From positions 62,001 through 126,000 of the forward strand of contig NZ_JAJNQN010000005.1 in the NCBI RefSeq assembly GCF_022227845.1: a stretch of 64,000 nucleotides of DNA, given 5' to 3'. Every line of letters starts with the position of its first letter. Position 1 is the stretch's first letter. Shown in pieces: positions 18,418-27,643 of this stretch. A model generated the notes under the pieces. It saw nothing but the letters and a program-made list of their open reading frames with translations, did not search any database and was not told the origin of the DNA. Position numbers and translations under genes: made by a program. The stretch is from Ectothiorhodospira lacustris (GTDB lineage Bacteria; Pseudomonadota; Gammaproteobacteria; Ectothiorhodospirales; Ectothiorhodospiraceae).

Positions 18418-19065
18418 ATGCCCACCGACACCCGCCTGGATTCAGCTTCCTACCACGAAAACATCACGCCCATTCTGGCGGTACTGCGGGATGCCTTCCA
18501 GGATCTGGAAGGCCACGCCCTGGAAGTCGGTAGCGGGACCGGTCAGCATGTGGTTGACTTTGCGCGCGAATTCCCCGGGATCACCTGGTGGCCCACCGAT
18601 ATTGACCCGCATCACCTGAAAAGCATCGAGGCCTGGCGGCAGTATGTCTCCCTGCCCAACCTGAACGCACCGGTGCGGCTGGATGCGAGTCAGACTGACT
18701 GGGAACTGGGACAATCCAATCGGCCGCCCGGCGATGGCTTTGTAGTCATGGTGTGTATCAACGTGGTGCACATCTCCCCATGGGCCACCACGGCGGGCCT
18801 GCTCAGGAATGCCGGCAAGTATTTGATGCCGGGCGGCCTGCTCTACCTCTATGGCCCCTACTCCCGCGATGGGAGGCATACCGCGCCCAGCAACCAGCGG
18901 TTTGACCAGTATTTGCGGACGCAGAACCCGGCCTGGGGCGTGCGGGACATCGCCGACATCGAAACTGCGGGGCGGGAACATGGGCTTTCCCTGCAATCCG
19001 TGATCGACATGCCGGTGAACAATGTCTCCATCATCCTGGAGCGAGTGTATGACGGAGGGCCGTAA
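18418..19065 (+). CDS. DUF938-family class I SAM-dependent methyltransferase
   Basis: Protein of 215 residues. The SAM-binding motif LEVGSGTGQHVVDFA is near residue 35, followed by WWPTDIDPHHLKSIEAW, VCINVVHISPW, GGLLYLYGPYSRDGRHTAPSNQ and the end MPVNNVSIILER. These are typical of the DUF938 family, whose substrate is unknown. The ATG at 18418 begins the natural MPTDTRLDSASYHENITPIL N-terminus. Ten bases separate it from the thioredoxin-like gene upstream. Confidence 0.85.
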   Translation: MPTDTRLDSASYHENITPILAVLRDAFQDLEGHALEVGSGTGQHVVDFAREFPGITWWPTDIDPHHLKSIEAWRQYVSLPNLNAPVRLDASQTDWELGQSNRPPGDGFVVMVCINVVHISPWATTAGLLRNAGKYLMPGGLLYLYGPYSRDGRHTAPSNQRFDQYLRTQNPAWGVRDIADIETAGREHGLSLQSVIDMPVNNVSIILERVYDGGP

Positions 19066-19097
19066 AATCCATCTCTCGGCTCCCTCACCACGGCCAT

Positions 19098-19122
19098 GGA
19101 TTCCCGCGTGCGCGGGAATGGC
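19098..19122. repeat. Single right hairpin of the family-1 repeat
   Basis: GGATTCCCGCGTGCGCGGGAATGGC, a lone hairpin without its left partner, in the 204-base gap between the DUF938 and MFS genes. Nothing else recognisable is in the gap. Confidence 0.8.
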
Positions 19123-19269
19123 GCTCCTGGTGACCACATTGCGGGAGCTGGCCTGATCAACGTGCCATAAGGTCGCCCTGAACACCACCCGGCATGGTTG
19201 AACATCCGGTGGCAATCGTGCATACCTTAGCTTTCGCTTATTTTGCCCAAGTTTACAGGAAGCGCCAGC

Positions 19270-20586
19270 ATGCCCCCCCATTACGATCCGGCCCGTTTCG
19301 AACGGATCCGCTGGACCATCTACAGCGTCCTCATCGCCGCCTACATGCTGGTGTTCTTCCACCGCTTTGCACCGGCGATGGTCTCCAGCGAACTGAGTGC
19401 CGCGTTCGGCGTGACGGCGGCGGCCCTGGGATCGTTATCGGCCATGTATTTCTACATCTATACCGCCATGCAGATCCCCGCCGGGGTGCTGGCGGACACC
19501 CTGGGATCCCGCTATGCCGTCACCCTGGGCAACCTGGTGGCCGGCAGCGGTTCCATCGTCTTCGGGCTGGCGGATACCCTGGCCACCGCCAGCGTGGGCC
19601 GTTTCCTGGTGGGCCTGGGGGTCTCGGTGGTCTTCGTCGGTCTCATGAAGAGCAACACCGTCTGGTTCAGCGAGCGCAAGTACGGCAGCATCAGCGGACT
19701 CACCCTGCTGCTGGGCAATCTGGGCGCCATTGCCGCCACCGGCCCCCTGGCCCTGATGCTGCTCTACGTGGAATGGCGCAGCCTGTTCGTGGCTCTGGGG
19801 ATCGTCGCCATTGTCCTCGCCCTGCTCTCCTGGTGGCTGGTCAGGGACCGTCCCGAACAACTGGGCTTTCCCTCGGTGCGGGAGATGGAAGGCTTGCCGC
19901 CCCATGCCCCCAGAAAACAGCACTGGATCAAGGATCTGCGGGCCGTGCTGGCCAACCGCCGGCTGTGGCCGGGGTTTGTCTATGACTTCGGCATCACCGG
20001 CAGCCTGTTCGGCATGCTGGGACTCTGGGCCATCCCCCTGTTGCGGGACGTGCACGGCCTGAGCCGGGGAGATGCCTCGGTCTACACCACCGTGGCCACG
20101 GTCGCCTTTGCCGTCGGCTGCCTGCTGGCGGGCAGTTTCTCCGACCGCCTGGGTCGGCGCCGTCCCGTGCTGCAGGCCGGTGCCCTGGTCTACCTGACCG
20201 TCTGCCTGGGGCTGCTGTTCCTGCCCTGGGGTCCGGGGGCCTCCGGGCTGACCCTGTTCACCCTCATGGGTCTGAGCGCCGGCTGTTTCGTGGTGGCCTA
20301 CGCCCATGCCAAGGAAGTGGCGGACCCGGCCCTCTCGGGCATGGCCATCGCCCTGGTCAATACCGGCCTGTTCCTGGGAGCCGCCCTGTTCCAGCCCCTG
20401 TTCGGCTGGGCCATGGACCTGGGCTGGGAGGGCCTGGTGAGCGGCGGTGTCCCCGTGTACACGGCGGCCGATTACCAGCGCGGGCTGTGGCTGCTCACCG
20501 GCTTTGCCGCCCTGGCTGTCATCGCCTCCTGGCGACTGGTGGAAACCGGCTGTCGGAACATGACCCTGGCCGCGCCGCGCACCTGA
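19270..20586 (+). CDS. Major facilitator superfamily transporter
   Basis: Twelve-helix carrier of 438 residues. The N-terminal half has YMLVFFHRFAPAMVSSEL and the loop-2 signature region PAGVLADTLGSRYAVTLGN. GNLGAIAATGPLALMLLYVEWRSLFVALG follows, and SDRLGRRRPVLQAGA marks the equivalent loop in the second half. The substrate cannot be named from sequence. The ATG at 19270 is preceded by CAGGAAG at a workable spacing; the longer frame from a TTG at 19243 is not needed. It stands alone, with repeats on both sides. Confidence 0.85.
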   Translation: MPPHYDPARFERIRWTIYSVLIAAYMLVFFHRFAPAMVSSELSAAFGVTAAALGSLSAMYFYIYTAMQIPAGVLADTLGSRYAVTLGNLVAGSGSIVFGLADTLATASVGRFLVGLGVSVVFVGLMKSNTVWFSERKYGSISGLTLLLGNLGAIAATGPLALMLLYVEWRSLFVALGIVAIVLALLSWWLVRDRPEQLGFPSVREMEGLPPHAPRKQHWIKDLRAVLANRRLWPGFVYDFGITGSLFGMLGLWAIPLLRDVHGLSRGDASVYTTVATVAFAVGCLLAGSFSDRLGRRRPVLQAGALVYLTVCLGLLFLPWGPGASGLTLFTLMGLSAGCFVVAYAHAKEVADPALSGMAIALVNTGLFLGAALFQPLFGWAMDLGWEGLVSGGVPVYTAADYQRGLWLLTGFAALAVIASWRLVETGCRNMTLAAPRT

Positions 20587-20640
20587 TCCGGAGATCGACA
20601 TTCCAGTGCTCATGGAAATACTGCGCGGGCCACCTTCCGT

Positions 20641-20672
20641 CACGTCATTCCCGCTTGCGCGGGAATGACGTG
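20641..20672. repeat. Family-1 right hairpin, extended perfect palindrome
   Basis: CACGTCATTCCCGC-TTGC-GCGGGAATGACGTG, a perfect 14-bp stem with a 4-base loop, located 55 bases past the MFS stop codon. It could work as a transcript end or stabiliser for the MFS mRNA. Confidence 0.85.
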
Positions 20673-20737
20673 ATCGAAACATCTTGAAGAACAACTGACG
20701 GCGAGACACACCCACCCCCGAACCAAAGGAAACCACC

Positions 20738-21286
20738 ATGCTCAAGCGGATTGCAATCATTGCCAGTGTATTCTTCCTGCTGGCAGGCCAGGCCCTGGCG
20801 ATGAACATCACCTCATCGGACATGGAGCGGTTCATCAGCACCTTTGAACAGCTCATACCCCATATCGATGACCATGAGTTTGATGACGATGATGACGATG
20901 ATGACGACGATGACGATCTGAATTTCCTGGACATCGACACCATGAAAAGCGAGTTCATGGAAATCCTTGCCGACAACCGGGAAGCCGAGAACATCATCCG
21001 TCGCAACGGCTATGCCTCGGTGTCTACCTTCGCGGAACAGTCCGCCTATATCACGCGGGCCTACATCGCCCATATCGGCATGATCAGTATTGACGAGTTC
21101 CAGACCGCCCTGCAGGACATGCCCGCCGAAGAGCGCAAGGCCCTGATGGCCATGCCCTTCTTCCAGACCTTCCATGACACCCGGGCACGCTTCGCTGCGG
21201 TGCCCGCCGCCCAGATCCGCGCCATCCTGCCCTACCTGGATCAACTCAACGCGCTGTTTGAAATGGAAGAGGACGACCTGGACTGA
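20738..21286 (+). CDS. Exported protein with a poly-aspartate tract, unknown function
   Basis: Protein of 182 residues. A clear signal peptide (MLKRIAIIASVFFLLAGQALA) is followed by an amphipathic region and a run of 12 aspartates encoded by mixed GAT/GAC codons (about residues 49-60). After that comes a mostly helical domain with FAEQSAYITRAYIAHIGMIS and the acidic tail FEMEEDDLD. It is not assignable to a family by eye. The whole protein is acidic, and the Asp run could bind divalent cations. Because the tract is a trinucleotide repeat, length changes would stay in frame. A good binding site (AAAGGAAACCACC) precedes the ATG. It converges on the FGE-like gene. Confidence 0.8.
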   Translation: MLKRIAIIASVFFLLAGQALAMNITSSDMERFISTFEQLIPHIDDHEFDDDDDDDDDDDDLNFLDIDTMKSEFMEILADNREAENIIRRNGYASVSTFAEQSAYITRAYIAHIGMISIDEFQTALQDMPAEERKALMAMPFFQTFHDTRARFAAVPAAQIRAILPYLDQLNALFEMEEDDLD

Positions 21287-21328
21287 GCACCCTGGCCTGA
21301 AACCGAACACTATCGCCCCGACCGAACC

Positions 21329-21346
21329 GCACCCGGCGCCGGGTGC
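21329..21346. terminator. Candidate bidirectional stem between convergent genes
   Basis: GCACCCGGCGCCGGGTGC is an 18-base perfect palindrome in the 86-base gap between the poly-Asp gene and the FGE-like gene. It has no U run on either side, so termination is only a guess based on position. Confidence 0.35.
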
Positions 21347-21372
21347 CAAGGGACGATAATGCTCAGCGCCCT

Positions 21373-23223
21373 CTATCTGCCACCGCCTTCAGGACTCATG
21401 GCGTCCGACCCGGGCAGCACTCGCACCGGCCGAAACCCGTCTTCCCCCATGCCCATCATGCCCCCCGAGCTTCTGGCGGCTGAACGAACATCCGCTTCAG
21501 ACCTGAGCCAACTACCTCCACGGGATATCATCAGCGTGCAGGAAGCGCTCTCCCTCAGCGGGCTGCCATCCGTCGGCATCAGCTCAACATTGCCGGAGGA
21601 GCAATCGCGGGTCCATTCCATGACATTGCCACTCATGTCATACAGGCCGAAGGTGTTGGCGGCCTTGGCCGCAACGGGATGCGTTCGACCGTCACTGTTG
21701 CATCGATACCAGGCCACCTCGTCGACTTGATTGCTCCCGCAGTAGCGCAACTCGGTACCGGCTCGGCAGGCGTATTCCCACTCCGCGGAACTGGGTAGCC
21801 GATACTCGTGGCCGGTCTTCCTGCTCAGGTGATAGAGAAACACCTCGGCATCACGATGCGAAACACTATCGACCGGACAATCGGGGCAATCCTTGAAGCG
21901 GGAACGCTCCTCATCCATCAAGGCAGACCATTGCGCCTGGGTGATCGGCGTTTTAGCCATGGCAAAGGGTCGCGCGATGGTGATCCTGATCCGTGGCCAG
22001 TCGTGCTCCGTGCGGCCGGGATCGGACTCGGGAGCACCCATGAGGAAACTGCCGGCCGGAATCACCACCATCTCCGGACATTCCGGGCAATCCCGGAAAT
22101 ATTCGAAATTGGTTCCCGCCTGACTGGAGGGCGACGGACTGGCCTTCTGCTGGGCTTCCAACTGCCCGCTGAACGCCGGCGAACGCAGCAGATTGGGGTG
22201 ATACTCATAGACCCAGGTCACGGTGCCGCGACCAGACCAGCCATTGGCCCGTATTTCAACGGTGAACTGATCACCCGGGCAGCCCTGGTCAGGCCACCGA
22301 ATCGTGGCTTCTCCCTGGGGGTTGCCGATGGAATCCGGGTTGTCTGGAGAAAACCTGCCGGTCGCCGCGCGACCACGATCCGAGACCGGCCGGCTACCGG
22401 ACCGGTATTGAGCGCTAACGGCGAAACCGCCCGACCGAGGGTCCGTCCCTGGCGACGCCCCGCTCAGGTATTCCACGCCGCTACCGGCGTCGATCACCCG
22501 AATTCGACCGTCCCAGGCGCTTCCGTTGAAGACATAACGCGGCGGTTCGTCCCAGTTCATGTCGAAGGCGAGGCCAACCTGACGCAAGTAGCCTTGACTG
22601 GACTGTTTAACCTGCGCCCGATCAACAGCACCATCAGATCGAAGACTGAAAGAGAATGTCCTTTGATGGCTATCGCGATTCTGTCCCGAGCGTTCTTCGG
22701 CGGAAACCATCACCCAGCCCGGAACGCCGTCGAGCGTGAGCGTTTCACCGTGCTGCGTTGCCCGCTCGGAAATCGACGCGGCCAAGGAAGTTTCCGCCGG
22801 ATCAAAGCTCGCCAGCAGTTGCGCCAGGGCGCGAAGTTCATTGATACGGGAGGACAGGTAAGGCGCCTCACTCGAACGGGCGACAAGCGCTTCCACCATG
22901 ATCCGATCGGCACCGAGCAGGTCGATATCATAAGATCGCAACTCCAGTGCCAACTGACTGAAACGCTCCGGCAGCCGATCCCAACCACGGAGGGCTCTGA
23001 CGGTAAGTTGACCCCTGGCTGCAAGGCCCACCAGCTCTGCCGGCAGATCGGCCTGTCGGGTCTCGGCGCCTTTTTCCCTCGCCGTCACTTCGGCTCGCTC
23101 CGTACCGACAGCAGTTTCAATTTCCTGCCCGAATGCACTTGCGGCCAGCCACAACATAGCCAGCGTGATAGCCATCATCATTCGGCAACGGGCGCGATGG
23201 CATGCCTTGAACCGGGTCATCAT
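21373..23223 (-). CDS. Exported FGE-fold (SUMF1-like) protein with novel N-terminal domain; catalytic cysteines absent
   Basis: Protein of 616 residues with a signal peptide (MMMAITLAMLWLAASAFG). Residues ~57-140 carry a domain containing LAARGQLTVRALRGWDRLP, strikingly like the next gene upstream in the operon (23273-27643). A beta-rich middle (~150-340) resembles no family I know. Residues ~375-605 are a formylglycine-generating-enzyme/C-type-lectin fold: CPEMVVIPAGSFLMGAPESD, YRLPSSAEWEYACRAGT, YDMSGNVMEWTRDC, ISRGGSWL. In true FGE the segment after RGGSW holds the two active cysteines; here it is RSEADVRSAAR, so sulfatase activation is unlikely and a binding role is favoured. Last gene of a four-gene minus-strand operon. 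Confidence 0.8.
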   Translation of the reverse strand: MMTRFKACHRARCRMMMAITLAMLWLAASAFGQEIETAVGTERAEVTAREKGAETRQADLPAELVGLAARGQLTVRALRGWDRLPERFSQLALELRSYDIDLLGADRIMVEALVARSSEAPYLSSRINELRALAQLLASFDPAETSLAASISERATQHGETLTLDGVPGWVMVSAEERSGQNRDSHQRTFSFSLRSDGAVDRAQVKQSSQGYLRQVGLAFDMNWDEPPRYVFNGSAWDGRIRVIDAGSGVEYLSGASPGTDPRSGGFAVSAQYRSGSRPVSDRGRAATGRFSPDNPDSIGNPQGEATIRWPDQGCPGDQFTVEIRANGWSGRGTVTWVYEYHPNLLRSPAFSGQLEAQQKASPSPSSQAGTNFEYFRDCPECPEMVVIPAGSFLMGAPESDPGRTEHDWPRIRITIARPFAMAKTPITQAQWSALMDEERSRFKDCPDCPVDSVSHRDAEVFLYHLSRKTGHEYRLPSSAEWEYACRAGTELRYCGSNQVDEVAWYRCNSDGRTHPVAAKAANTFGLYDMSGNVMEWTRDCSSGNVELMPTDGSPLRESASCTLMISRGGSWLRSEADVRSAARSSGGMMGMGEDGFRPVRVLPGSDAMSPEGGGR

Positions 23224-23272
23224 TGATTCTCCCTACGTATGCCGATACTGGGCGAGCAAATCTCGTGCCCTG

Positions 23273-26200
23273 TCAGTGCCGAAGCCCCTGCCCCAGGGCC
23301 TGTATGGCCCCACCCACCAGTTCCACCGCGCCCAGCGTATCCATGCCGGTCATCTGTCGTACCTCCTTGTCGGCGGCGATGGGATCCATCACCGCCCGGT
23401 TCATCGCCCGAGACAAACCCCGGTAAAAATCCAGCGACTCCTGGGCGGCCTGACGTTGCCCCGCATCGGGCGCTTGCCGCACCCGTGACTGCAGCAACGG
23501 GACCACCTTGGAATCGATATCCTTGGCGGTGCCGCGGTAGATCTCGAAGTTCTGGTTGTCCGTCCCCATGCCGGTGAAACGGCGCATCTCGTGTGCCTTG
23601 TGCACGGTCACGCCGCCTGCCTGGGCCGCATGCCGTGGGTTGATGACCGAATTCGGGTCCACCCCGGAACGCACGATGTCACGCACATGCAGCCATGCCG
23701 TGTCCTGGTAGGCCTCGGCATGGGCACTGCTGGTGACCATCTGCCAGGACCCCTGCGCGGTTCTCCCTCCGGCATTGCGGGCGTAGACCCGATTGAAACG
23801 TCCCTGTACGAAGGCGTTGGCCTCGGCCAGGCTCAGTTGCTGTGCCTGCCCGGTGGCGGGATCGACCCGCCGCAGATGGCTGGCATCGCCCGTGAAACGC
23901 ATCGCCAGGTCCAGGTCCATGCCTGGCGAGCTATTGCCCGCGTTGCGGATGGGTCGAAACTGCAGGGCATCGGGGGCAATCCCCTGGGCCTGCAGGTCGG
24001 CACGCAGATCCCTGACCACCTGGCGGGTGTGCAACCGATCGGTGAAGTTGTAGTCCCTTTGGGCCAGTGGATCGGCGCCCCGCTTCATCCAGAGCTTGGC
24101 GTGGGGGGCGTGCTTGATGGCGGCAGTGGTGTCCATTAGCGCCCGGTTGGCGTCGGTCCAGGTGCGGGTCCGCCACATCAGGTCACCGCTGTAGCGCACG
24201 CCATCCACTTCGATGTAACCCTGCTGTCGCATGCTCCGTTCAAGGCGGCGGACTTGCGCGAACTGGGCCTGGTGCTGCTCCGCCAGGGCGCGGCCCGCGG
24301 CCCGCTCCTCGCGGAAATTCACCTTGCGCTGGGCCTCGCGCCAGGCCTCCCGGCGGGCCTGCCGATGGGAAGCCTGGATCTGCCCCTGTACGTTCAGGGC
24401 GGCCTGGGTGGCGGTCTGGACCACCTTGCGTTGCACATAGGTGGAGGCCACGCGCCGGGCGGCGCCCTCGACGCCACCGGCCTGGTAGCCTTCATAGGCG
24501 GTCAGGGCATAGTCCGCCTTGGGCGACCAGTAACGCAGGGAGGTGAGCGCCGCGCCCCGGATGGCGCCGTGAACATCACCCTGCTCCGCATAACCGGCGA
24601 TGCCGCCGCTGGTGATGCCATAGGCCACCGACAGCACGCCGCCTCCGCTGACGAAGGGCGTGGCATACATGGCGTAGGTGGCTGCCTGCTGATAATTCTC
24701 CAGGATGTCCACCGCCAGTTGAGCCCAGGCCTCATCCTCCCGGGCGGCGGCACGCTGCTGTTCCGCCCGCGCCTGCAGGTTCCTGGCCACCACATGCCCC
24801 ACCTGCACCTGCCGCTCCAGATCCATCCCGGTATCCCGCAACTGGCGATCCACCCAGTCCCTCAGGTCGCGGCGTTCTTCCGGCGGCAGGGTATCCACCA
24901 TGTGCTCGATGCGGTCCAGATTGCGCCGTGACCGCTCCACCCGGGCCGCCATCTCCCGCCCCTGCGCCAGCATCTGCTCCTTGACCAGCTGATCCCAGGC
25001 AGTGGGAGTGCGGACGAAATTGCCCGTCCGCAGGGTGGTGATGGCATCCCGCTCTCCCTGCAGATCGGCCCGCTTGATGGTGAGTTGATGGGCCAGAAAC
25101 CGGCGTTCATCCTCATTGCCGCTGCCGCGCATGGCCTGTTCCAGGCGCTGGATGTCGCCCTGCAGCCAGCCGATGTTGTTCTCGTGAAAGCGCACCCGGG
25201 CCTGCAGCGGATCATCCTCCGCCGGGGCCGATGATCCCTCCGGCGCCACCGGGATGTCGATACGCGCCACATCCAGATCACCCACGCCGAAGAGATTGCC
25301 CACCGGCAGGCTGTGATCCGTTGGTAACAGGCGCAGGCGGCCCGCCGCCACCAATTCACGCACCGTGAGATATTCGTTCTCATTGTTCGAGGGGAATCCT
25401 GGTATCACCTCGGGCATGAGCACACGGCACTCGATACAAGGCGCCACTTCTCCCACCTCATCAATGGGCTGGGGCAGCAGATCCAGGGGTGCGCCGGGCT
25501 CCAGCACGACCCTTGCCGTGGGCAGCCAGGATGCCGGGGCCTGCTCAAGACGGGCATCGCGCAGGCCGTATTCACCATGACTGCCGTATCCGTGCTCGGC
25601 CCAGCGCTCGTGCATGAAGGTGGGCGTCCAGTGATAACGCCCGCTGCGCAGGATCTCCATCAGATCCCGTAACTCGTGTAATCCGGCTTCCTGTATCCGC
25701 CGTATGTCGTGGCGACGTTCCACCTCCAGCACGCCTTGCAGGCCGGCCATCTGCTCTGCAAGCCATTCCAGGGTCTGCTGCCGGTATTGGGTGTATTCCA
25801 GCGCGATATCGGGAAAACGTGAATCCGTACCGTCCCCACCCCCATCGGGGCCGAGGCGTAGATGCCCCATCATCGCCTCCAGTTCAAACAGCTGATGGCG
25901 CTGAATCTGATCACGCAATCCCCCCGCATTGCCGATCACCGCCCAGTTCGGCACCTGGATCAGGAGGATGCGCGGATCTTCATCCCCACCCGGCTGGATC
26001 AGATAGTTCACCAGCTCAATGCCGTACAGCCACGGATAGGGCCAGCGCAGGGCGGGACGGCCATCCACCGTGGTCTGCGTCAGCCCGGTCATGGCATCGT
26101 CATACCGCCCCTGCATCCGGTGGGTCCGGACCCAGTCACCGGCGTCCGGGCTCATGAAATGGGGAATCATCCATTCATCAATCCACTGCCATCCGGCCCA

Positions 26201-27643
26201 GCGCCCCTGCACGATTGTCTCCGCCGGCACCGGATCGTGGATCACGAAGGCCAGCATCAGCGGCGCGGTGATCTGGTCCCGGGAAATGGAACCATCCCAT
26301 CGCAAATGGCGATGTTCAAAGGCGTAGTGAAACACCGTCTTCAGTTCACCGAAGTCCTCGTGACGGGGGCAACCGCCGGCAAACCCACAGGCCGTCTCCG
26401 CCGACCAGCCGGGACGGGGGACGTGACGGACCTCGGCGGGCGGGGCCAGGGATTTCACCAGCTCGACAGCCTGCCGGGTTCTGGCCCGGGCACGCGCCTG
26501 TTCCCGCCGCACATCGGGTGGATCGCCCAGGGCATCAATGGCCGCCACCAGCTGTTCCATGTGCCGCTTCACGTCACCGATACGGGCGTTGAGCAACCCC
26601 ACCCGATGCATGGCTGCGGCAATGTCTGCGTCCTCGCCGTAGGCCATGGCCAGTTCCACGGCAAAATCTGCCTCGTCCAGGCCCTCCAGCAGCGCCGCCA
26701 TTTCCTGCTGCGCGGCCAGAAACTCCATCAGCAAGGGGTTGAGGGCCTGCAGCCAGGCCAGCACGGTCTCACTGGGATGCTCGAACAACGGTGCCCAGAG
26801 ACGGCTGAAGGCCGCCTCATCGGCTTCCGACAGAACGCCGTAAAGCATGCGCATGCCCTGCATGGCAAAGATCACCTGCCCTGCCCAGTAGGTATCCCCC
26901 AGGGTATTGACGCCCTGGGCCAGGTCGGCGCGGATCAACCCCGCGGGCGGGGCGGGTACGCTGGGGGGCGGCGCAGCAGCGACATCCGGGGTGTCCTTCT
27001 CCGGTGGGAACAGCAACTCACGGGTGGCCCGGGCATCCAGACGCAGCGGAGGGTCAAAACCCTCCGGACGTTCCAGCCGGTCCAGCATCGCCGCCTCCAT
27101 GGGGTCCTGGGCGAACAGAACGGCACCGAACCCCCCGCCCGGCATCGAGGCCGGGGCCTTTTCGAGAGATTCCCAGTCCTCCAGGGTCCAGGTCTGTTCG
27201 ATATCCAGCGCACCCGCCAGCGCGGAGTCGGCGCCGGATGCTTCCATGCTCAGGGTCGTGATACGACCCATCAGGGCCTGCAGATCCCTGAGATGGCCCA
27301 GTTGATCCGCCGACAAGGACAGGCGCCCACTATCGGCATCCTCAACCCAGCGATCAACCTGCGCCTGATCCGCCGCCAGCAGGTCCAGCGAACGGCCATG
27401 CAGCGCCATCACCAGACCCTGATGGGCATCCGGCAACAGCCCCCAGGCCCGCAGGGCGCGCACGGTCAGCTTGCCCTGGGCCGCCAGCGTCTGCAGTTCC
27501 GGGGCCAGAGCCGGTGTGTCGGCCCTCGCGGGCGCAGTGCACTCCAGGAGCAGGGACAGGGTGCAGGCACCCATCATGCCGACAACAAGCCGTGACATTC
27601 CGCGGCGCCGGGACAGCAACAGGGTGTTCATGCCCATCCTCAT
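23273..27643 (-). CDS. Giant exported protein (1456 aa) with toxin-like architecture, unknown function
   Basis: Signal peptide at the N-terminus (hydrophobic VVGMMGACTLSLLLE, likely cleavage after ARA). Residues ~45-130 carry the domain shared with the FGE-fold protein (LAAQGKLTVRALRAWGLLP). A Pro/Ala-rich linker and a large middle region follow (one Trp-rich stretch WAGWQWIDEWMIPHF). Charged coiled-coil-like helices span ~840-980. A Gly/Ala-rich hydrophobic stretch at ~985-1050 (TPFVSGGGVLSVAYGITSGG) resembles membrane-inserting or pre-toxin segments, with basic helices beyond. The C-terminal ~300 residues (from YIEVDGVRYSGDLMW) contain NSSPGMDLDLAMRF near residue 1240, a DxD motif faintly like nucleotidyltransferases. 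The ATG overlaps the upstream gene's stop by 4 bases behind a GGGGGA site. Confidence 0.75.
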   Translation of the reverse strand: MRMGMNTLLLSRRRGMSRLVVGMMGACTLSLLLECTAPARADTPALAPELQTLAAQGKLTVRALRAWGLLPDAHQGLVMALHGRSLDLLAADQAQVDRWVEDADSGRLSLSADQLGHLRDLQALMGRITTLSMEASGADSALAGALDIEQTWTLEDWESLEKAPASMPGGGFGAVLFAQDPMEAAMLDRLERPEGFDPPLRLDARATRELLFPPEKDTPDVAAAPPPSVPAPPAGLIRADLAQGVNTLGDTYWAGQVIFAMQGMRMLYGVLSEADEAAFSRLWAPLFEHPSETVLAWLQALNPLLMEFLAAQQEMAALLEGLDEADFAVELAMAYGEDADIAAAMHRVGLLNARIGDVKRHMEQLVAAIDALGDPPDVRREQARARARTRQAVELVKSLAPPAEVRHVPRPGWSAETACGFAGGCPRHEDFGELKTVFHYAFEHRHLRWDGSISRDQITAPLMLAFVIHDPVPAETIVQGRWAGWQWIDEWMIPHFMSPDAGDWVRTHRMQGRYDDAMTGLTQTTVDGRPALRWPYPWLYGIELVNYLIQPGGDEDPRILLIQVPNWAVIGNAGGLRDQIQRHQLFELEAMMGHLRLGPDGGGDGTDSRFPDIALEYTQYRQQTLEWLAEQMAGLQGVLEVERRHDIRRIQEAGLHELRDLMEILRSGRYHWTPTFMHERWAEHGYGSHGEYGLRDARLEQAPASWLPTARVVLEPGAPLDLLPQPIDEVGEVAPCIECRVLMPEVIPGFPSNNENEYLTVRELVAAGRLRLLPTDHSLPVGNLFGVGDLDVARIDIPVAPEGSSAPAEDDPLQARVRFHENNIGWLQGDIQRLEQAMRGSGNEDERRFLAHQLTIKRADLQGERDAITTLRTGNFVRTPTAWDQLVKEQMLAQGREMAARVERSRRNLDRIEHMVDTLPPEERRDLRDWVDRQLRDTGMDLERQVQVGHVVARNLQARAEQQRAAAREDEAWAQLAVDILENYQQAATYAMYATPFVSGGGVLSVAYGITSGGIAGYAEQGDVHGAIRGAALTSLRYWSPKADYALTAYEGYQAGGVEGAARRVASTYVQRKVVQTATQAALNVQGQIQASHRQARREAWREAQRKVNFREERAAGRALAEQHQAQFAQVRRLERSMRQQGYIEVDGVRYSGDLMWRTRTWTDANRALMDTTAAIKHAPHAKLWMKRGADPLAQRDYNFTDRLHTRQVVRDLRADLQAQGIAPDALQFRPIRNAGNSSPGMDLDLAMRFTGDASHLRRVDPATGQAQQLSLAEANAFVQGRFNRVYARNAGGRTAQGSWQMVTSSAHAEAYQDTAWLHVRDIVRSGVDPNSVINPRHAAQAGGVTVHKAHEMRRFTGMGTDNQNFEIYRGTAKDIDSKVVPLLQSRVRQAPDAGQRQAAQESLDFYRGLSRAMNRAVMDPIAADKEVRQMTGMDTLGAVELVGGAIQALGQGLRH

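Noticed and set aside
19435-21006. Minus-strand open frame of 523 codons starting with a Ser run
   Set aside because: The Ser run is the antisense of the poly-Asp tract, and the rest is antisense to the MFS carrier; both plus-strand genes are well supported.
21373-23223. Calling the FGE-fold protein a sulfatase-activating enzyme
   Set aside because: Catalytic cysteines are absent and no sulfatase gene is nearby.
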